Source of the DNA: Cocos nucifera
Taxonomy: Eukaryota; Streptophyta; Magnoliopsida; Arecales; Arecaceae
Direction of reading: 5' to 3'
NCBI GenBank assembly: GCA_006176705.1
Contig: QRFJ01000366.1
Span: 124,001-188,000, forward strand
DNA: 64,000 nucleotides
Both the position numbers and the translations under genes were made by a program. Below, piece after piece: positions 46,831 to 58,709 of this stretch (the first letter of the stretch is position 1; every line of letters begins with the position of its first letter). Below the pieces are notes generated by a model. It saw only the letters and a program-made list of their open reading frames with translations, was not told where the DNA came from and did not search any database.

Positions 46831-47595
46831 TATTGGTGCAGAATTTGGTTGACGCTGGATTGAGCTGGAGTGGAGGAGGATGAGTTTGCCATCGACGACC
46901 TGCAAAATAAAATCCCATCCAAAGTCGATGGGGGTTGCTCCGATAGGATCCTCCGATGATTAAGTCAGCTCTTCTGACCAACAAAAATGGAGTGCTCAGC
47001 AATGAAAAGTGAGTTTAGAGTTTTAGAGGGGAGAGGAGAGCTTAGAGCTCCCTAAAAATGTATCTGGAGGATCTCTTTATAGGCGAAGTTTGTAACGGGT
47101 TGATGGTGATGGCCATACCATCCGATCGTGGGCCACTCGGGGCTGCATGAAGTTCGATACGGAGAGAAAGACATCGTCAGGCAGATAGTGATAGCCATAC
47201 TGGCGGATCGTGGGCCGCATGGGACTGGTTATGAAGAGAATGGTGTCACCAGTAGTGGTGGCCATGTCATTCGATCGCATTGCCTATGGAAGACTGATGG
47301 TGATAGTTCATCCAGATTTAATAGTTGTGGCTCTGAGAAAGTAGGCATTGATTGATGAACTTCGGCATATATCAATTTCAGAGTAGTTCAGACTTCTAGA
47401 GGAGTTCGATCGAAGGAGAAGCTCGAAAGGAGTTCGACTCTTGTAGGAGCTCAACCGGAGGAGTGCGGAGGGAGTTTGGCTCTCGTAGGTGTCTGGTTGG
47501 AGGAGTGTGGCTAAGGCTCGATCGCTAGGAAGTTCGAAAGGAGCTCGATCACTGAGGAGTTCGATCGGCTGAAGGAATTTGACTGAGACTCGACC
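46831..47595 (-). repeat. C2 inner 5' LTR (start missing)
   Basis: On the minus strand: S-type repeats (about 47370-47595), a U3 stretch with a duplicated GGCCCACGATC motif (about 47110-47240), a TATA box (CCTATAAAG, about 47073-47084), then the transcribed part up to CCAATA at 46831. The first 120 bp or so of the LTR (the TGTTGGGGATAA end) is absent here. Confidence 0.75.
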
Positions 47596-47849
47596 GCCTA
47601 TAAATGAACCCTCCAGATATGTTTTTAGGAGGCTCTAAGCTCTCCTCTACCCTCTAAAACTCTAAGCTCACTTCTCATTGCCGAGTACTTCATTTTTGTT
47701 GGTCAGAAGAGCTGACTTGATCATTGGAGGGTCCTATCGGAGCCACCCCCATCGGCTCTGGATGGGACTTTATTTTGTAGGTCACTAACGGTGACCTCAT
47801 CCTCCTCCAGTCCAGCTCGATCCGACATCAACCAGATTCTCCACCAACA
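47596..47849 (+). repeat. C2 outer LTR end (inverted copy of 46831-47085)
   Basis: Starts at CCTATAAATG (TATA box) and runs to CCACCAACA at 47849. It is the reverse complement, with divergence, of 46831-47085. Similarity stops upstream of the TATA box. Confidence 0.85.
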
Positions 47850-47854
47850 GTATT

Positions 47855-50800
47855 TATATGATAACTTCTTATAATTTCTCTATTTATGATATTACTAACT
47901 AGATATTAGATACCGATAGCCCTTACCATATTTATAATTTGTTGCAGGGATTGTAGGTCAGTAGAAGATTCGAGCAAGACGAGAGTTTCCTAAATGTTGG
48001 AGATGGAAGACCAGTTCTAGTTCTAGCTTTAAAAATTTTGAAACTTATATTTGAATCTCATACCATTATTCTTAGTGATTATCATTTCTATCCTAGTTTC
48101 TTTTTAAATATCATTTCCGTTGGCCTTTTGGCCATGAATAATTATGAAATTTCAATAAAGAAACAAGTTTGTAATGTCATTATGAATGGTGTTACTGCTT
48201 TCTGTGGATAGTTGAACAATGGTGTATATATGTTATCATAATCTATTAATGTAGTCTATTCTACTAGCAAGCACCCTAGATTAGATACTGTATCAAAGAT
48301 CTACTTATGGCACTGTAGGCTAGGTCATATAAACAAGAATAGGATAAATAGGTTGACTCAAAAGGAAATCCTCGAAGTCAATGATTGTGAATCACTTTCA
48401 ACCTGTGAGTCCTGTCTTCTTGGTAAAATGACCAAGTCACCTTTTACTGAAAAAGGTGAAAGAGCCAATGAGCTCTTAGGTCTAGTACATACTAATGTAT
48501 GTGGACCAATGAGCACAAGTGCCAGAGATGGATACGTCTACTTCATCACTTTCATAGATGATCTATCCAGATATGGATATGTCTATCTGATGAAACATAA
48601 GTCAGATTCTTTTGAAATGTTCAAATGATTTCGAAGTGAAATAGAAAAATATATTGGAAAGAGTATTAAAACTCTTCAGTCTGATCGAGGAGGGTAATAT
48701 CTTTCTGGTGAGTTTCTCACATATCTAGGAGAGAATGGAATTCTCTCCCAATGGACTCCTAGAACACCATAGCATAATGGTATATCTGAAAGTAGGAATC
48801 GGACTTTGTTAGATATGGTTCAATCCATGATGGAATTTGCCAGCTTGCCGATATCCTTCTAGAGATATTCATTCGAATCAACTAGTTATCTATTAAATAG
48901 GATTCCAAGTAAGTCTGTAGTTAAAACCCCATATGAGATATGGACAGGGCGTAAGCCAGAACTTTCACACCTTAGGATTTGGGGGTGCCAGGCTTATATC
49001 AAATAGTTAGTTACAGACAAACTTGGACCTAGGTCTGACAGGTGTACATTCATAGGATATCCAAAAGAGACCAAAGGATACTATTTCTACCATACTAATG
49101 AACAAAAGGTGTTCATCAGCGTTAGGGCAACCTTTTTGGAAAAGGAGTTCCTTGGTGAAGGAACTGTTGCCTCTAAGGTTGAACTTGATGAAGTTCAACA
49201 GGTAAAAAGTCCGACACAGAATGTTAAACCTAAGTCAGATTTTATCAGATCAGATCCGAAGCCTAGTGAACCCGCACCACTAAGGCGATCCGATAGAGTA
49301 CCATGCCATCTGGATAGATACTATGAATTCTTGATCCAAGATGGTGATCCCATCAAATTAAATGAGAAAAATGAGGATTCGATCACTTATATGGATGCGA
49401 TGCAAAGATCTGACTCTGAGAAATGGATAGAAGCCATGAGATCTGAAAAAGATTTCATGAAGGTCAATGATGTATGGACATTAGTTGACCCACCTGAAGG
49501 GGTTAAATCCATTGGGTGTAAATAGGTCTTCAAAAGGAAGAGGGGTGTAGATGAAAAGGTGGAGACCTATAAAGTCCATCTGGTTGCTAAGGGGTATCAT
49601 CAACATTATGGTATTAACTATGATGAGATGTTCTTTCCTATAGTAATGCTCAAGTCCATTCGGATCATGCTTGCCATTGCTGTCCATCTGGACTATGAGA
49701 TCTGGCAGATGGATGTGAAGATAACTTTCCTAAATGGAGAGCTGATCAAAGAGGTGTATATGATACAACCTAAAGAATTCATATCTACAAATGAGTCTAA
49801 GATGTGCGAGCTTCAGAGATCCATTTATGGATTGAAGCAGACATCTCGGAGTTGGAATATGCATTTTGATAAAGTGATCAAAATGTATGGCTTCATTAAG
49901 AATGGAGAAGAATCCTGCATATACAAATGGATAAATGGTCCAATAGTGGTATTCCTTATTTTGTACATGGATGACATTCTCTTAATCAGAAATGATATCT
50001 TCGCATTACGAGAAATAAAAGTCTGGTTGTCATCATAGTTCTCCATGAAGGACTTGGGTGAAGCATCCTACATCCTAAGGATGAAGATCTATAGGGATAG
50101 ATCTAAAAGGATGCTTGGTATATCCCAGTCCACGTACATAGAAATTATGCTGAAGAGATTCAGTATAGAGAATTCCAAAAAAGGCTATCTCCCGATAGAC
50201 TAAGAAATTTCTCTCTCTAAGAAGGATTATCCGACAACTCCTGAAGATTGAGAGCGTATGAGTAGAATCCCACATGCTTCGGTAATGGGATTTATTATGT
50301 ATGCAATGATATGTACGAGATTAGACATGGTATACTCACTAGGAGTGGTGAGTAAATACTAGTCTGATCCTGAAGAAAATCACTGGAAGATGGTTAAAAC
50401 CATCCTTAAGTATTTGAGAAATACTAAGGATCAATGATTGGTTTATGGTGAGTTAGATCTGAAGCTTGTGGGGTTTATAGATTTTAGCTTTTAATCTGAC
50501 CATGATGACAGTAAAATTATGTCGGGGTGTATCTTTACTCTAAATGGTGAAGCCATCTGCTGAAAAAGTTTTAAGCAGCATACAGTGGCTGACTCTGTTT
50601 GTGAAGCAGAGTACATGGTAGCATCAGATGCAGCAAAGAAAACTGTGTGGCTTAGGAAGTTCATTACCGAGCTTGGAGTAGCATTCTCCATTGATGGTCC
50701 AGTCCTGCTCTACAGTGACAGCACTGGCGCCATAGCTCAAGCATAGGAATCGAAGGCATACCAACGGATAAAGCATATTCTGTGCCACTTTCATTTGGTC

Positions 50801-50950
50801 TGTGAGATCATGGATCGTGGTGATGTCAACCTTCAGAAGATCAATGGAAAGAAGAACCTAGCCGATCCATACACTAAAGTCTTGGTAATCAAGGAGTTCG
50901 ACAATCATAAGTCGAAGATGGATATTAGATACTATCCCGAGTGGCTTTAG
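47855..50950 (+). pseudogene. B2 pol: protease, integrase, reverse transcriptase, RNase H
   Basis: Copia polyprotein remainder. Protease: ILDTDSPYHIYN (about 47905-47940), with the DTGS motif altered to DTDS. Pre-integrase: WHCRLGHINKNRINRL and CESCLLGKMTKSPF (48305-48450), H-H-C-C visible. Integrase core begins HTNVCGPM (about 48490-48510): the first catalytic Asp is Asn (GAT to AAT). The integrase C-terminal region follows (about 48890-49000). Reverse transcriptase: VDPPEG (about 49485), SIYGLKQTSRSWNMHFDKV (about 49820-49880) and an intact YMDD at 49963-49974. RNase H: SDHDDSKIMSGCIFTLNGEA (about 50498-50560), VCEAEYMVASDAAKK (about 50598-50645), KHILCHFHLVCEIM (about 50770-50815). Open stretches are 48353-48628, 49109-49525 and 49559-50038. 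At least a dozen stops occur, most at former Trp, Gln or Arg codons. Confidence 0.9.
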
Positions 50951-50963
50951 GACAAGTGGAAGT
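50951..50963 (+). other. B2 polypurine tract
   Basis: GACAAGTGGAAGT directly before the 3' LTR; the equivalent in B4 is at the window's right edge. Confidence 0.6.
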
Positions 50964-53457
50964 TATTGGGAATTGTGTCCCAAAGCCAATCATCAGCCTA
51001 TTGATGATTGAGCTATTTTATAATTATAATTAATTTATTAATTAATAAAAATATTTTGGCATCTTTTTTATCATATGTTTACATCTTCTAATGAACTCAA
51101 TTATTGTGATGAAGTCCTTAAGACTATTTAGTTTCGATAAAGAGAGGATTTATCAATTAGTTCTTAAATTTATTTATGACCAAATGATAGGCTGTTAATT
51201 AGGACAACAACGTCTATCAAGCATAGGTTGCTATATGCCATATAGGATGGTTGTCCTATTAACCAAGGAGTATGGAGACACTGGTATGGCATATAGGTGA
51301 GATGTATGGATACATCATCATTGAATGTGACCAACTCCAGAGCATTCTAATATCGAGAATGTCTCTGATGGGATATAGGTATAAGTATCCCTTAGACCTA
51401 AGATCATCTCAGCGACTTGCAAGCAACTCACTGTGCTTTGGTACTGGACTAACTAAATTTCTAATTCAGCAATGGAAGGCTTCTGGGCACAATCAAGTAC
51501 TTGCAAAGTTAAAGTATGATCAAGATGGAATTGAGCACTCCAAGAGTTGGAGAAGAATGTATCACTATATTTCAATATAGCAAAACCTTGGCCAGGATAA
51601 TCCATCAAATGGATTTGATATTTTAAAATATAATGTGGACAACACGATCAGAGTTGACAGTTGAACTCTGAGGTGTCCTACAAGCATTGTGGTCAAAGAG
51701 ATGAATTATGTGGAAACTATATCCGCATGGGTTCTAAGGATGGTATTCTACACTTTCGACCTATCCGACCATCGTGTATCATTGCTAGATGGTCACTTTG
51801 ATTGGTATAAAAATTTATTTCTATGCTACCAGCTTAGGTTTGGACCTATGAGATCACGTATATTAGAGCTTATGATCTGATCGGATGGTTCATCAATGAT
51901 AAAGAATCATTTTAGAGTTAAACAATCAATATGATTGGTGTTTAACCTAGTGCAAGTGTTGCAAGAGGATCGATTAGCAATTAGATTGCTAATTGGCTTA
52001 ATTTGATTAAGCGAATAGACTGAGATTAAGTTTAATTAAATATGATTTAATTAGATTTAGTTTGGGCTTGATTGGATCAAGTCTAATTGATTTATTGGAT
52101 ATGCCAAGTGCAAGAAAGAACTAGTCCTAGTCTAACTAGGATTCAGATTAGCCCAATTTTCTAATTTAATTAGAAAATAAATTAAAATTAAATCTAATTA
52201 AATCTAATTTAATTAAGTCATTAAATGGGTTAGGATCTTATTTAATTGGATTGGTTTAATCTTAATTTTATTTAGTTAAATGATCTTATTTGACCAAGTC
52301 AAAATAGGAGTCCTAGTATGACTAGGACTCCCTATCACTTATGCCACTTTATCATCACGCCCCATGCCCTTTTTGTTTTATTTCTTATGTGAAAATTCTC
52401 CACTCCCATGGCTTCTCATGCCCTCTTTCTCTCCTTATTTTTTCATAAGGCAATTTGTTGGAAGACCAAGTCAAAAGAGGAGTTAGTTTTGCTTAGGATT
52501 ATATGAGATAGAATCCTTATTGACCAAAATACCTTCCCTTGAGTGCCACCCTCTCTTTTAATTAATTCTTCTCTTATTCTATGAAAATAATCTCCTTTTT
52601 TATGTGCCCTCCCTTGCTGGTCCATGCCAATAATTATGGAGGAGGCGCCCAAGAGTTGGGCACCCCAACAACTTTCCATGTTTGGATATTCCTAGTCTAG
52701 GATTTTGATCTAACTTGGACTCTTCTTTCTCTCTATTTATTGGATGAAGTTTATTTTGATTTTGTTATGGAATACAGATTTTTGGGAGAGTTTTGGGGTG
52801 TGCAAAAATTAGAGGAAGAAGGTCCTTGGGTGTTGGGGTTCCTTAGGCACCAAACTAGTTGTCTAGGTGAGAGAAAAGAGAAGAAGAAGAGGGTCTTCTT
52901 CTAGGGCTATTTTATTTTCAATTTCTCCTTATTTTTTTGAGTTTTTTCTAAGAGAGTCTTAGATTAGTAAACTCTCATCTTCCTTCTTATATTTTGGGGA
53001 GTCTAAATTTCAAAGAAGAGAGCATCAGATCGATTGTCGAAAAGGATCAGCATAGTACTAGCATGCTGTGCTGATTTTCTGCATCGAACTTCAGATCAGA
53101 GATCGTAGGCTCGTGTGGATGACTCCTAGAGGTCGAACACATGTGCGGCTCATGATATAATCTTCAATTCTAGATCAATAAGTTAGAATGTCTAACTTTC
53201 TCAGGTTATAGATATAATCTATAAACTTCATACCTGCATTTGATGTAGTGTAGATCTAGCTTGATTTGATCAACCTTTTATTTTCTTATTTGATTTTAAT
53301 TTTTGATTTAATATCATGCCTTGATCATGTAATAAATCTAAGATTTAGGTGTTTACATATTTATTTAAATAAATATTTAATTTATTTAGATCTTTCACTG
53401 CAAGATCTTGAAAAAGTTTCAAGATCTACCTATAAAATTTTAGGTCTGGTTCCTTCA
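50964..53457 (+). repeat. B2 3' LTR
   Basis: About 2.49 kb from TATTGGGAATTG to TCCTTCA, followed by the target duplication TAACC. Non-canonical TA...CA termini. ORFs at 51272-51580, 51689-51880 and 52443-52679 are shadows. Confidence 0.92.
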
Positions 53458-54480
53458 TAACCCAATTGACCATCTTAAAACATTCAGAACTATGATGTTA
53501 CTCCAAGATGTGCTTGATGCCATTCTATGCCGAGCTTTCTCCTCTACTTTAAAATGAGTAGCAAAAAATTGATACTCGAGCCTTAAATTTGGTATCATCT
53601 TTTCTTTTGATCAGCTAAGCCACTAATTTGTAGCTTATTTCATCAGTAGCCCATGCCAGAGTCAAGATTCGGACTCCCTCATCAATATCAAGAAGAAAGA
53701 AGGGAAGTATATCTGGGCTTATGTAAGCTGTTTTAATGCTGCTGCTTTGAAGGTTCAAAATTTAGACCAATCTGTTACCATGACCATACTGAAGGGTGGC
53801 CTCCAGAAGAATGATCTTCTTTTCTTTCTAAAGAAGAAGTATCCCTAGAATTTTGCTGACATGTTGGCTTAGGTAGAAGGCTATGCTCGAGCGAAGAAAG
53901 CCTTCAAGCTAAAAGATGATGAAGCCATAGGAAAGCAGCATGTGGGTGAATACAGCAAACCCATGACCACTGAGAAGCTGAGTGAAGCTTGACCACAGTC
54001 TAAAATCCCTCCTGAGCATAGACGAGCTTGGATTCCACCTTAAGCTCATCGATAAAGAGGTCCAAACTGAAGCACACGGTGGAACTCCCCACGTAGAAGA
54101 TTTCACAACTATGTCCCTCTAAATTTTCCAAAGACCCAAGTGCTGATGGAGATCAAAGAGCAATTATCAAGGCCAAAAAAGATGCAGTCTCATCCAGTCA
54201 AGCGCAATCCTAACAAATACTGTCTCTATCATTGTGACCATGGTCACGATACTGAAGAATGCATTTAGTTTCAATATGAAATTAAGAAGCTTATTAGATG
54301 AGGTCGGCTGGACCACTTTTTGAGACATTGACTAGAAAGAAGGGAGGATCGACCAAGAGCTTTGCTGCAGCCTGAACCACCCCAGATGGATGAACCGCAA
54401 GAAGATTGGCCACCATATGGAATTATCAACATAATTGCTTTCACTGAAGAAGATGCATAGGAGGTTTAATTTCTGCATAA
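53458..54480 (+). pseudogene. C1 gag, 3' part
   Basis: Resumes the frame broken by B2 with IDHLKTFRTMMLLQDVLDAI (about 53465-53525), CRAFSSTLK, SSLKFGIIFSFDQLSH (about 53580-53630), VQNLDQSVTMTILKGGLQKN (about 53755-53815), and the cysteine/histidine segment NKYCLYHCDHGHDTEEC (about 54215-54265) followed by GRLDHFLRH. Multiple in-frame stops, mostly at Trp or Gln codons. The segment 53580-53830 is the source type of the fragment captured in LTR D (19876-20140). Confidence 0.85.
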
Positions 54481-54649
54481 TAACTAATTGTAGTAACTTT
54501 AAATATTACTGATTATAATAGATGCCATATTTTGATTGATAATGGAAGCTTTGCTGATGTTTTATTTTATGATGCATTCTCTAAAATGTCTACACCTGAC
54601 AGTCGAATGGGACCAATGAGCTCTCTATTAGTGGGGTTCACCAGCAATG
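54481..54649 (+). pseudogene. C1 protease, N-terminal part
   Basis: Encodes ILIDNGSFADVLFYDAFSKM (about 54522-54580) and SSLLVGFTSN (about 54620-54649). DNGS is the active-site motif of Tat-lineage Gypsy proteases. Copia A3 interrupts it at 54650; the next codons are at 61021. Confidence 0.85.
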
Positions 54650-56930
54650 TGTTAGATATGTGTGCCCTAGAAGCTAGATTGGCTAATACTTGTAATATAC
54701 TTCTAAGAATAAAATTATAATTTTAACTATAAATAATAAAATAGATTATTTTCTATCACAGTGTGTATTTGAAAGTATCTGTGATACATTTCTTGAGTTA
54801 ATGGTAATGATAGTTCATATTTTTGAGAGTTGAAAATTTAAGACATGAATTTTCATTATTAACTCATAAAATGCTCCCGATCGTAGGATCATCATGAGGA
54901 TGGTAATTGATTCGAAAGGTTGGTGTACAATCACTTCTTTTGGAAAGATGAGTCTTGAGTCTATAATGTAGTGACATCATAGTGAGAGTACAGATACTCG
55001 TTAGAGAACAAGGGTACTAAAAGTGACCACCTCGAGCAGTCATGAGGAAGTCTACCTTCTCGTCGATGACTGGCTCGAAGCTGCAGTAGTGTACCTAATT
55101 CTTTGACCTGAGGTGCATCGGTAGTTCACCTTAAGGGTGTTAGAATTTGACTACACCATAACTTAGTCTCCTAGCCATTCAGAATCTTGAGGTGTATGTT
55201 GGCTATAACATGTTCATTATAGGAATTGGATTGCACAAATAGGAGATCTATCTACCTCGATAGATGAGGAGCAGCCCTATGATGATCATGAGAATCAAGT
55301 CCATAAGCCCATGGCCATGGCAGAGTGAAATAATAGAAAGAGTTTCTATCACAGTTTTCACATTTGACTTGAATCGAATGATTAATTCATATGACGAAAA
55401 TTAGGGTTTGATGAGATCACCTTAACCCTAATCTGGCTGGGGCTCAAGATAGAGAAACTTAATCACACAGGTAACTGCACTGAGTGGTTTGCTTTCAGTT
55501 CTGATTGATTGCCACCATATGCTACTAGGTGTCACTGGTGGATTTTGGAAGCAATTAGAATGATTTGGATGATCGATCATACTAGTTGTTTGAATCAAAA
55601 AAGTTCTGATCCATTGGAAGGTATTTCGATAATATCGATGATAGAGATCATGATATATCCCATTATCATATGAAACTGAACCTAACTAGGTCACACAAAT
55701 AAGAGTTTGGATCTGGATATCATCAATTAGATTAACCCAGTTCAATTGATTTGAATAAGATTCAATTAGATTCAAGAAAATCATGCTAGCACACGATTGA
55801 GCCTAATGTTCTCCTTTAACAATCATTAAAGCTTGTCTCGACTGAGCCAAATGTATTTGGGCTCACTTAAGAACCTTTATTTGGTCTGACTAGAGCTTGT
55901 CCATGTCAGAAAAGGGTTGTCTTAATTTATGAGATAAATTTGAGACAACACTTGCTATTTTCTGTCACCTGCTAAATCTTGTCTTTGGACATTGGTCAAA
56001 TGTTGACCCTGGACACTTAGACATCTGCCCATATATCATGCACCCATAGGAGAGTACCTGGAGACTTATCACCCTACTAAAATGTAGACAGGAAGGGGGC
56101 ACGTGCCTAGGGTGGCATGCACCCCATGAGAATAAAAGATGGAGTCCCATATAGATGGGACTCTAGGTTGCTTTAGGGGATTAAACTGCGTGGCACCAAG
56201 AAGTCTTGTTTGATCCAGTCTTGGCACCACCTAAGGAGAGTTTTTTGGGTCTCTCATTTGATTGAATCAGATAATATCATCCCACCAATCAGATTTAGAT
56301 CTGATTGCATAAAGGACCGTGATTGGCCAGGATGATGTGGCACTACATGGCGCAGCAGGATCTATATAAATTCTGTTTGCACCTAGAATTTAATTCTTCT
56401 ACCTTTAGCCCATGCCACATAGCCCCTCTCCCTCCTTCTCCATGCCACCCTTTGATCCTCTCTCTCCTCTCCATGCCCAATGGCTTTTGGGCATGAACAA
56501 GTTGCGATCCAAGCAAGTGAAAGGCGCTAGGAAAGGAAGAAGGCAGCACTACTATAAGAGATAATAGCTGTTCTTCAAAAGCAGTTTTGAAGACTTTCAA
56601 GATCAGATCTAGATCTGATTTTTAGAAGATTGATTAAGGAGGAGAAGATCTTTAGTTTCTATTTGAGTGGATATCGATAGAGGTTAGGCACTTGCATGGC
56701 TACATCTAGAACCTCAGGTAAACATCAAGATCTTCATAGGATAATTAGATTACCTAAAATAAATATATAATTAAATTAGATTTTAATTTTATTTTTATTA
56801 TTAGATCAATAAGATTAGATCTGAGGAGTCTTAGATCTAATTAAGAATTTAGAAATTTTTTTTTAAAGTATTTCTCCTGATCCAATCAGATCTGAACGAA
56901 TCTGATTTAAAAAATAGTTTTTTTCCTTCA
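54650..56930 (+). repeat. A3 5' LTR
   Basis: 2,281 bp, TGTTAGATATGTG to TTCCTTCA. Collinear with 29087-31364 (opposite strand). ORFs at 55965-56150 and 56343-56600 are shadows repeated in the 3' LTR. Confidence 0.92.
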
Positions 56931-56931
56931 A

Positions 56932-56948
56932 TTGATATCAGAGCTAGG
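56932..56948 (+). other. A3 primer binding site (initiator tRNA-Met)
   Basis: TTGATATCAGAGCTAGG, one change from TGGTATCAGAGC within the pairing core. Confidence 0.85.
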
Positions 56949-58709
56949 TTCCATAATTTATTAGATCTGATTTTAATTTATTTTTAATTTAATAATTAGA
57001 TAACTTTATATGTCATATTAGATATGATTAGATCTAAAATAAAAAATTAAAAATTAAATAATCTAGATCTAAGATGTATGAGATGCATGACTAGACTAGG
57101 AATAGAATTATTCTATGTAGTCTAGCATGATCATAATTTTAATTTAATTAATTATAATTTTTAGATCTATTTATTTATTATTTTTTGATATTATAAATAT
57201 TATAATTAGATTTAAAAAATAGAAAATAAATTTATTTAATTTGTTCATATGAAATATGATAGATGCATGTTTAGACTAGTTGTAGAATAGTTCTACAAAA
57301 TTATCTAGAATAAATTTTAATTTGATATGATCAAATTTAAATCTTATTTTTTAGATATTTATGAGATAATTTAGATCTAAAAATATGCATGATATGATAC
57401 ATGAGATGTATGCAAAATATATTTTTAGTTAGATTAATTTTTATATATGTGATATATGATGTAGATCTAACTAGTTTTGTAGATTTACCATGTTTCTGAT
57501 TAAGGCATTCCTCTTGGCTGTCTGGTCATAAGAATGAAGTAGGATTTAAAGACCCTCTCCTCTTATTTGATGGGGTATTCTTATTGTGTGTAGGGGTGCT
57601 GCGCATTCAACCTTAATCAGAAATCAAAACTTATTTTCTGCAAAACCCTAGATCCTGAAACCCTAGGATTTTATATACATGTTTTGTTTATGAACCCTAA
57701 ACGTAATTGAGAATTAAGATTATGAAATAGTTTAGATCTAAAATTGAGAATTTTTAGATCTAAGACATATTCATAAAATTGGGTTTGGGCTTGGGTAGCT
57801 CAATTAGATCTAGCGGTTGATCAAACTGAATCAAAAATTGGTTAGATGGGATCAAGAGTACTTAAATTGACCAGTCTAATAGGATTAGGTCTGGATCAAG
57901 GTTGAGTCACATGAGTGATCGATCAAGTTAAAACCTAATTAGGCTCAGTGGATAGAGTCTAGATTATAGGCTAACCCGATTGGTTCTGGCTCAACAATTT
58001 GGTGTCTAAGATAAGTTTGGTAGATACGATCGATTGATTTTTAATTAAGAGCTACTCGACTTGAATGCATTCTTATCGAGTTAATGGCATATCTCTTCCA
58101 CCGATCTCACTTACCTGGCCATATTTATCGATCCAGTCCTGATCCAAGGTGGCTAACAATACGAGCTAACCTATGCCACTAGGTTAGTCATAATGGTTAT
58201 GGCTATGTTAAGTCAAGTTTAAAGAGACCTAAATCAAATCTCTCTAAAAAAAAGATTAAGTATAAGGTCTTCCATAATTGTAGATGTGTGGACCCTTTTC
58301 GAGGTTGATTGTTCTCGACTAGTCATAGTGGTTCAGTTGCACTAAGAAGACTCAACCATGTCTATTAAGCATTGGATGCTATGGGCTGGAGGATGGATTG
58401 GGCTCAATATTCTAGATATGGTGAGAGACCCAATTAGGAATCCAATCTGTGCAAATGGTAGGTCTGACTGAACTAAGAAGTGAATCAATATTCCAAGCAT
58501 GATAAGATTCATGAATTAGAGACCAAGTCTGGGTGCACTATGATTAGAGAATCTTTGGATAAGAGTTGTTCACTCATTGGCTAACCCATCACCAATAATT
58601 GTTAGGTGAGATGATGAGTTAGTTTGTGGGACTGCATCACCCACTAGAAATCAATAATCATGGAGATTTTTGCATCTCTACAGAGGAAGTATAAGGATCC
58701 GAGAAAATA
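56949..58709 (+). other. A3 untranslated leader
   Basis: Collinear with the A2 leader (27261-29067, minus). No supported ORF. Contains the conserved stem-loop at 57496-57620. Ends at the N gap just before gag would begin. Confidence 0.75.
57496..57620 (+). other. Conserved structured RNA element in A3 leader
   Basis: Outer stem CTGATTAAGG (57496-57505) and CCTTAATCAG (57611-57620) is perfect. The inner stem has ATAAGAAT with ATTCTTAT, where A2 has ATAAGAAC with GTTCTTAT, a paired substitution. The apical stem keeps pairing through G-U pairs. Confidence 0.65.

Larger units (their letters stand above)
40939..47849 (-). mobile_element. Gypsy element C2 (Tat-type, gag-only, interior inverted relative to its ends)
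   Basis: Bounded by a perfect GTATT duplication (40934-40938 and 47850-47854). The outer ends are an LTR start on the plus strand (TGTTGGGG, 40939) and an LTR end on the plus strand (CCAACA, 47849). The interior reads the opposite way: on the minus strand it has LTR end at 46831, primer site, gag, arrays, polypurine tract and LTR start at 41428. So both ends are inverted repeats. No protease, reverse transcriptase or integrase is seen, making it non-autonomous. The 3' untranslated region is filled with three tandem arrays. Confidence 0.85.
35655..53457 (+). mobile_element. Copia element B2 with nested Gypsy C2
   Basis: Both LTRs are present (35655-38147 and 50964-53457), flanked by a perfect TAACC duplication (35650-35654 and 53458-53462). 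It has a primer site, leader, gag and nearly all of pol. Gypsy C2 (40939-47849) splits it between gag and protease. Net length without C2 is about 10.9 kb. It is the most complete pol in the window but is full of stops. Confidence 0.93.
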
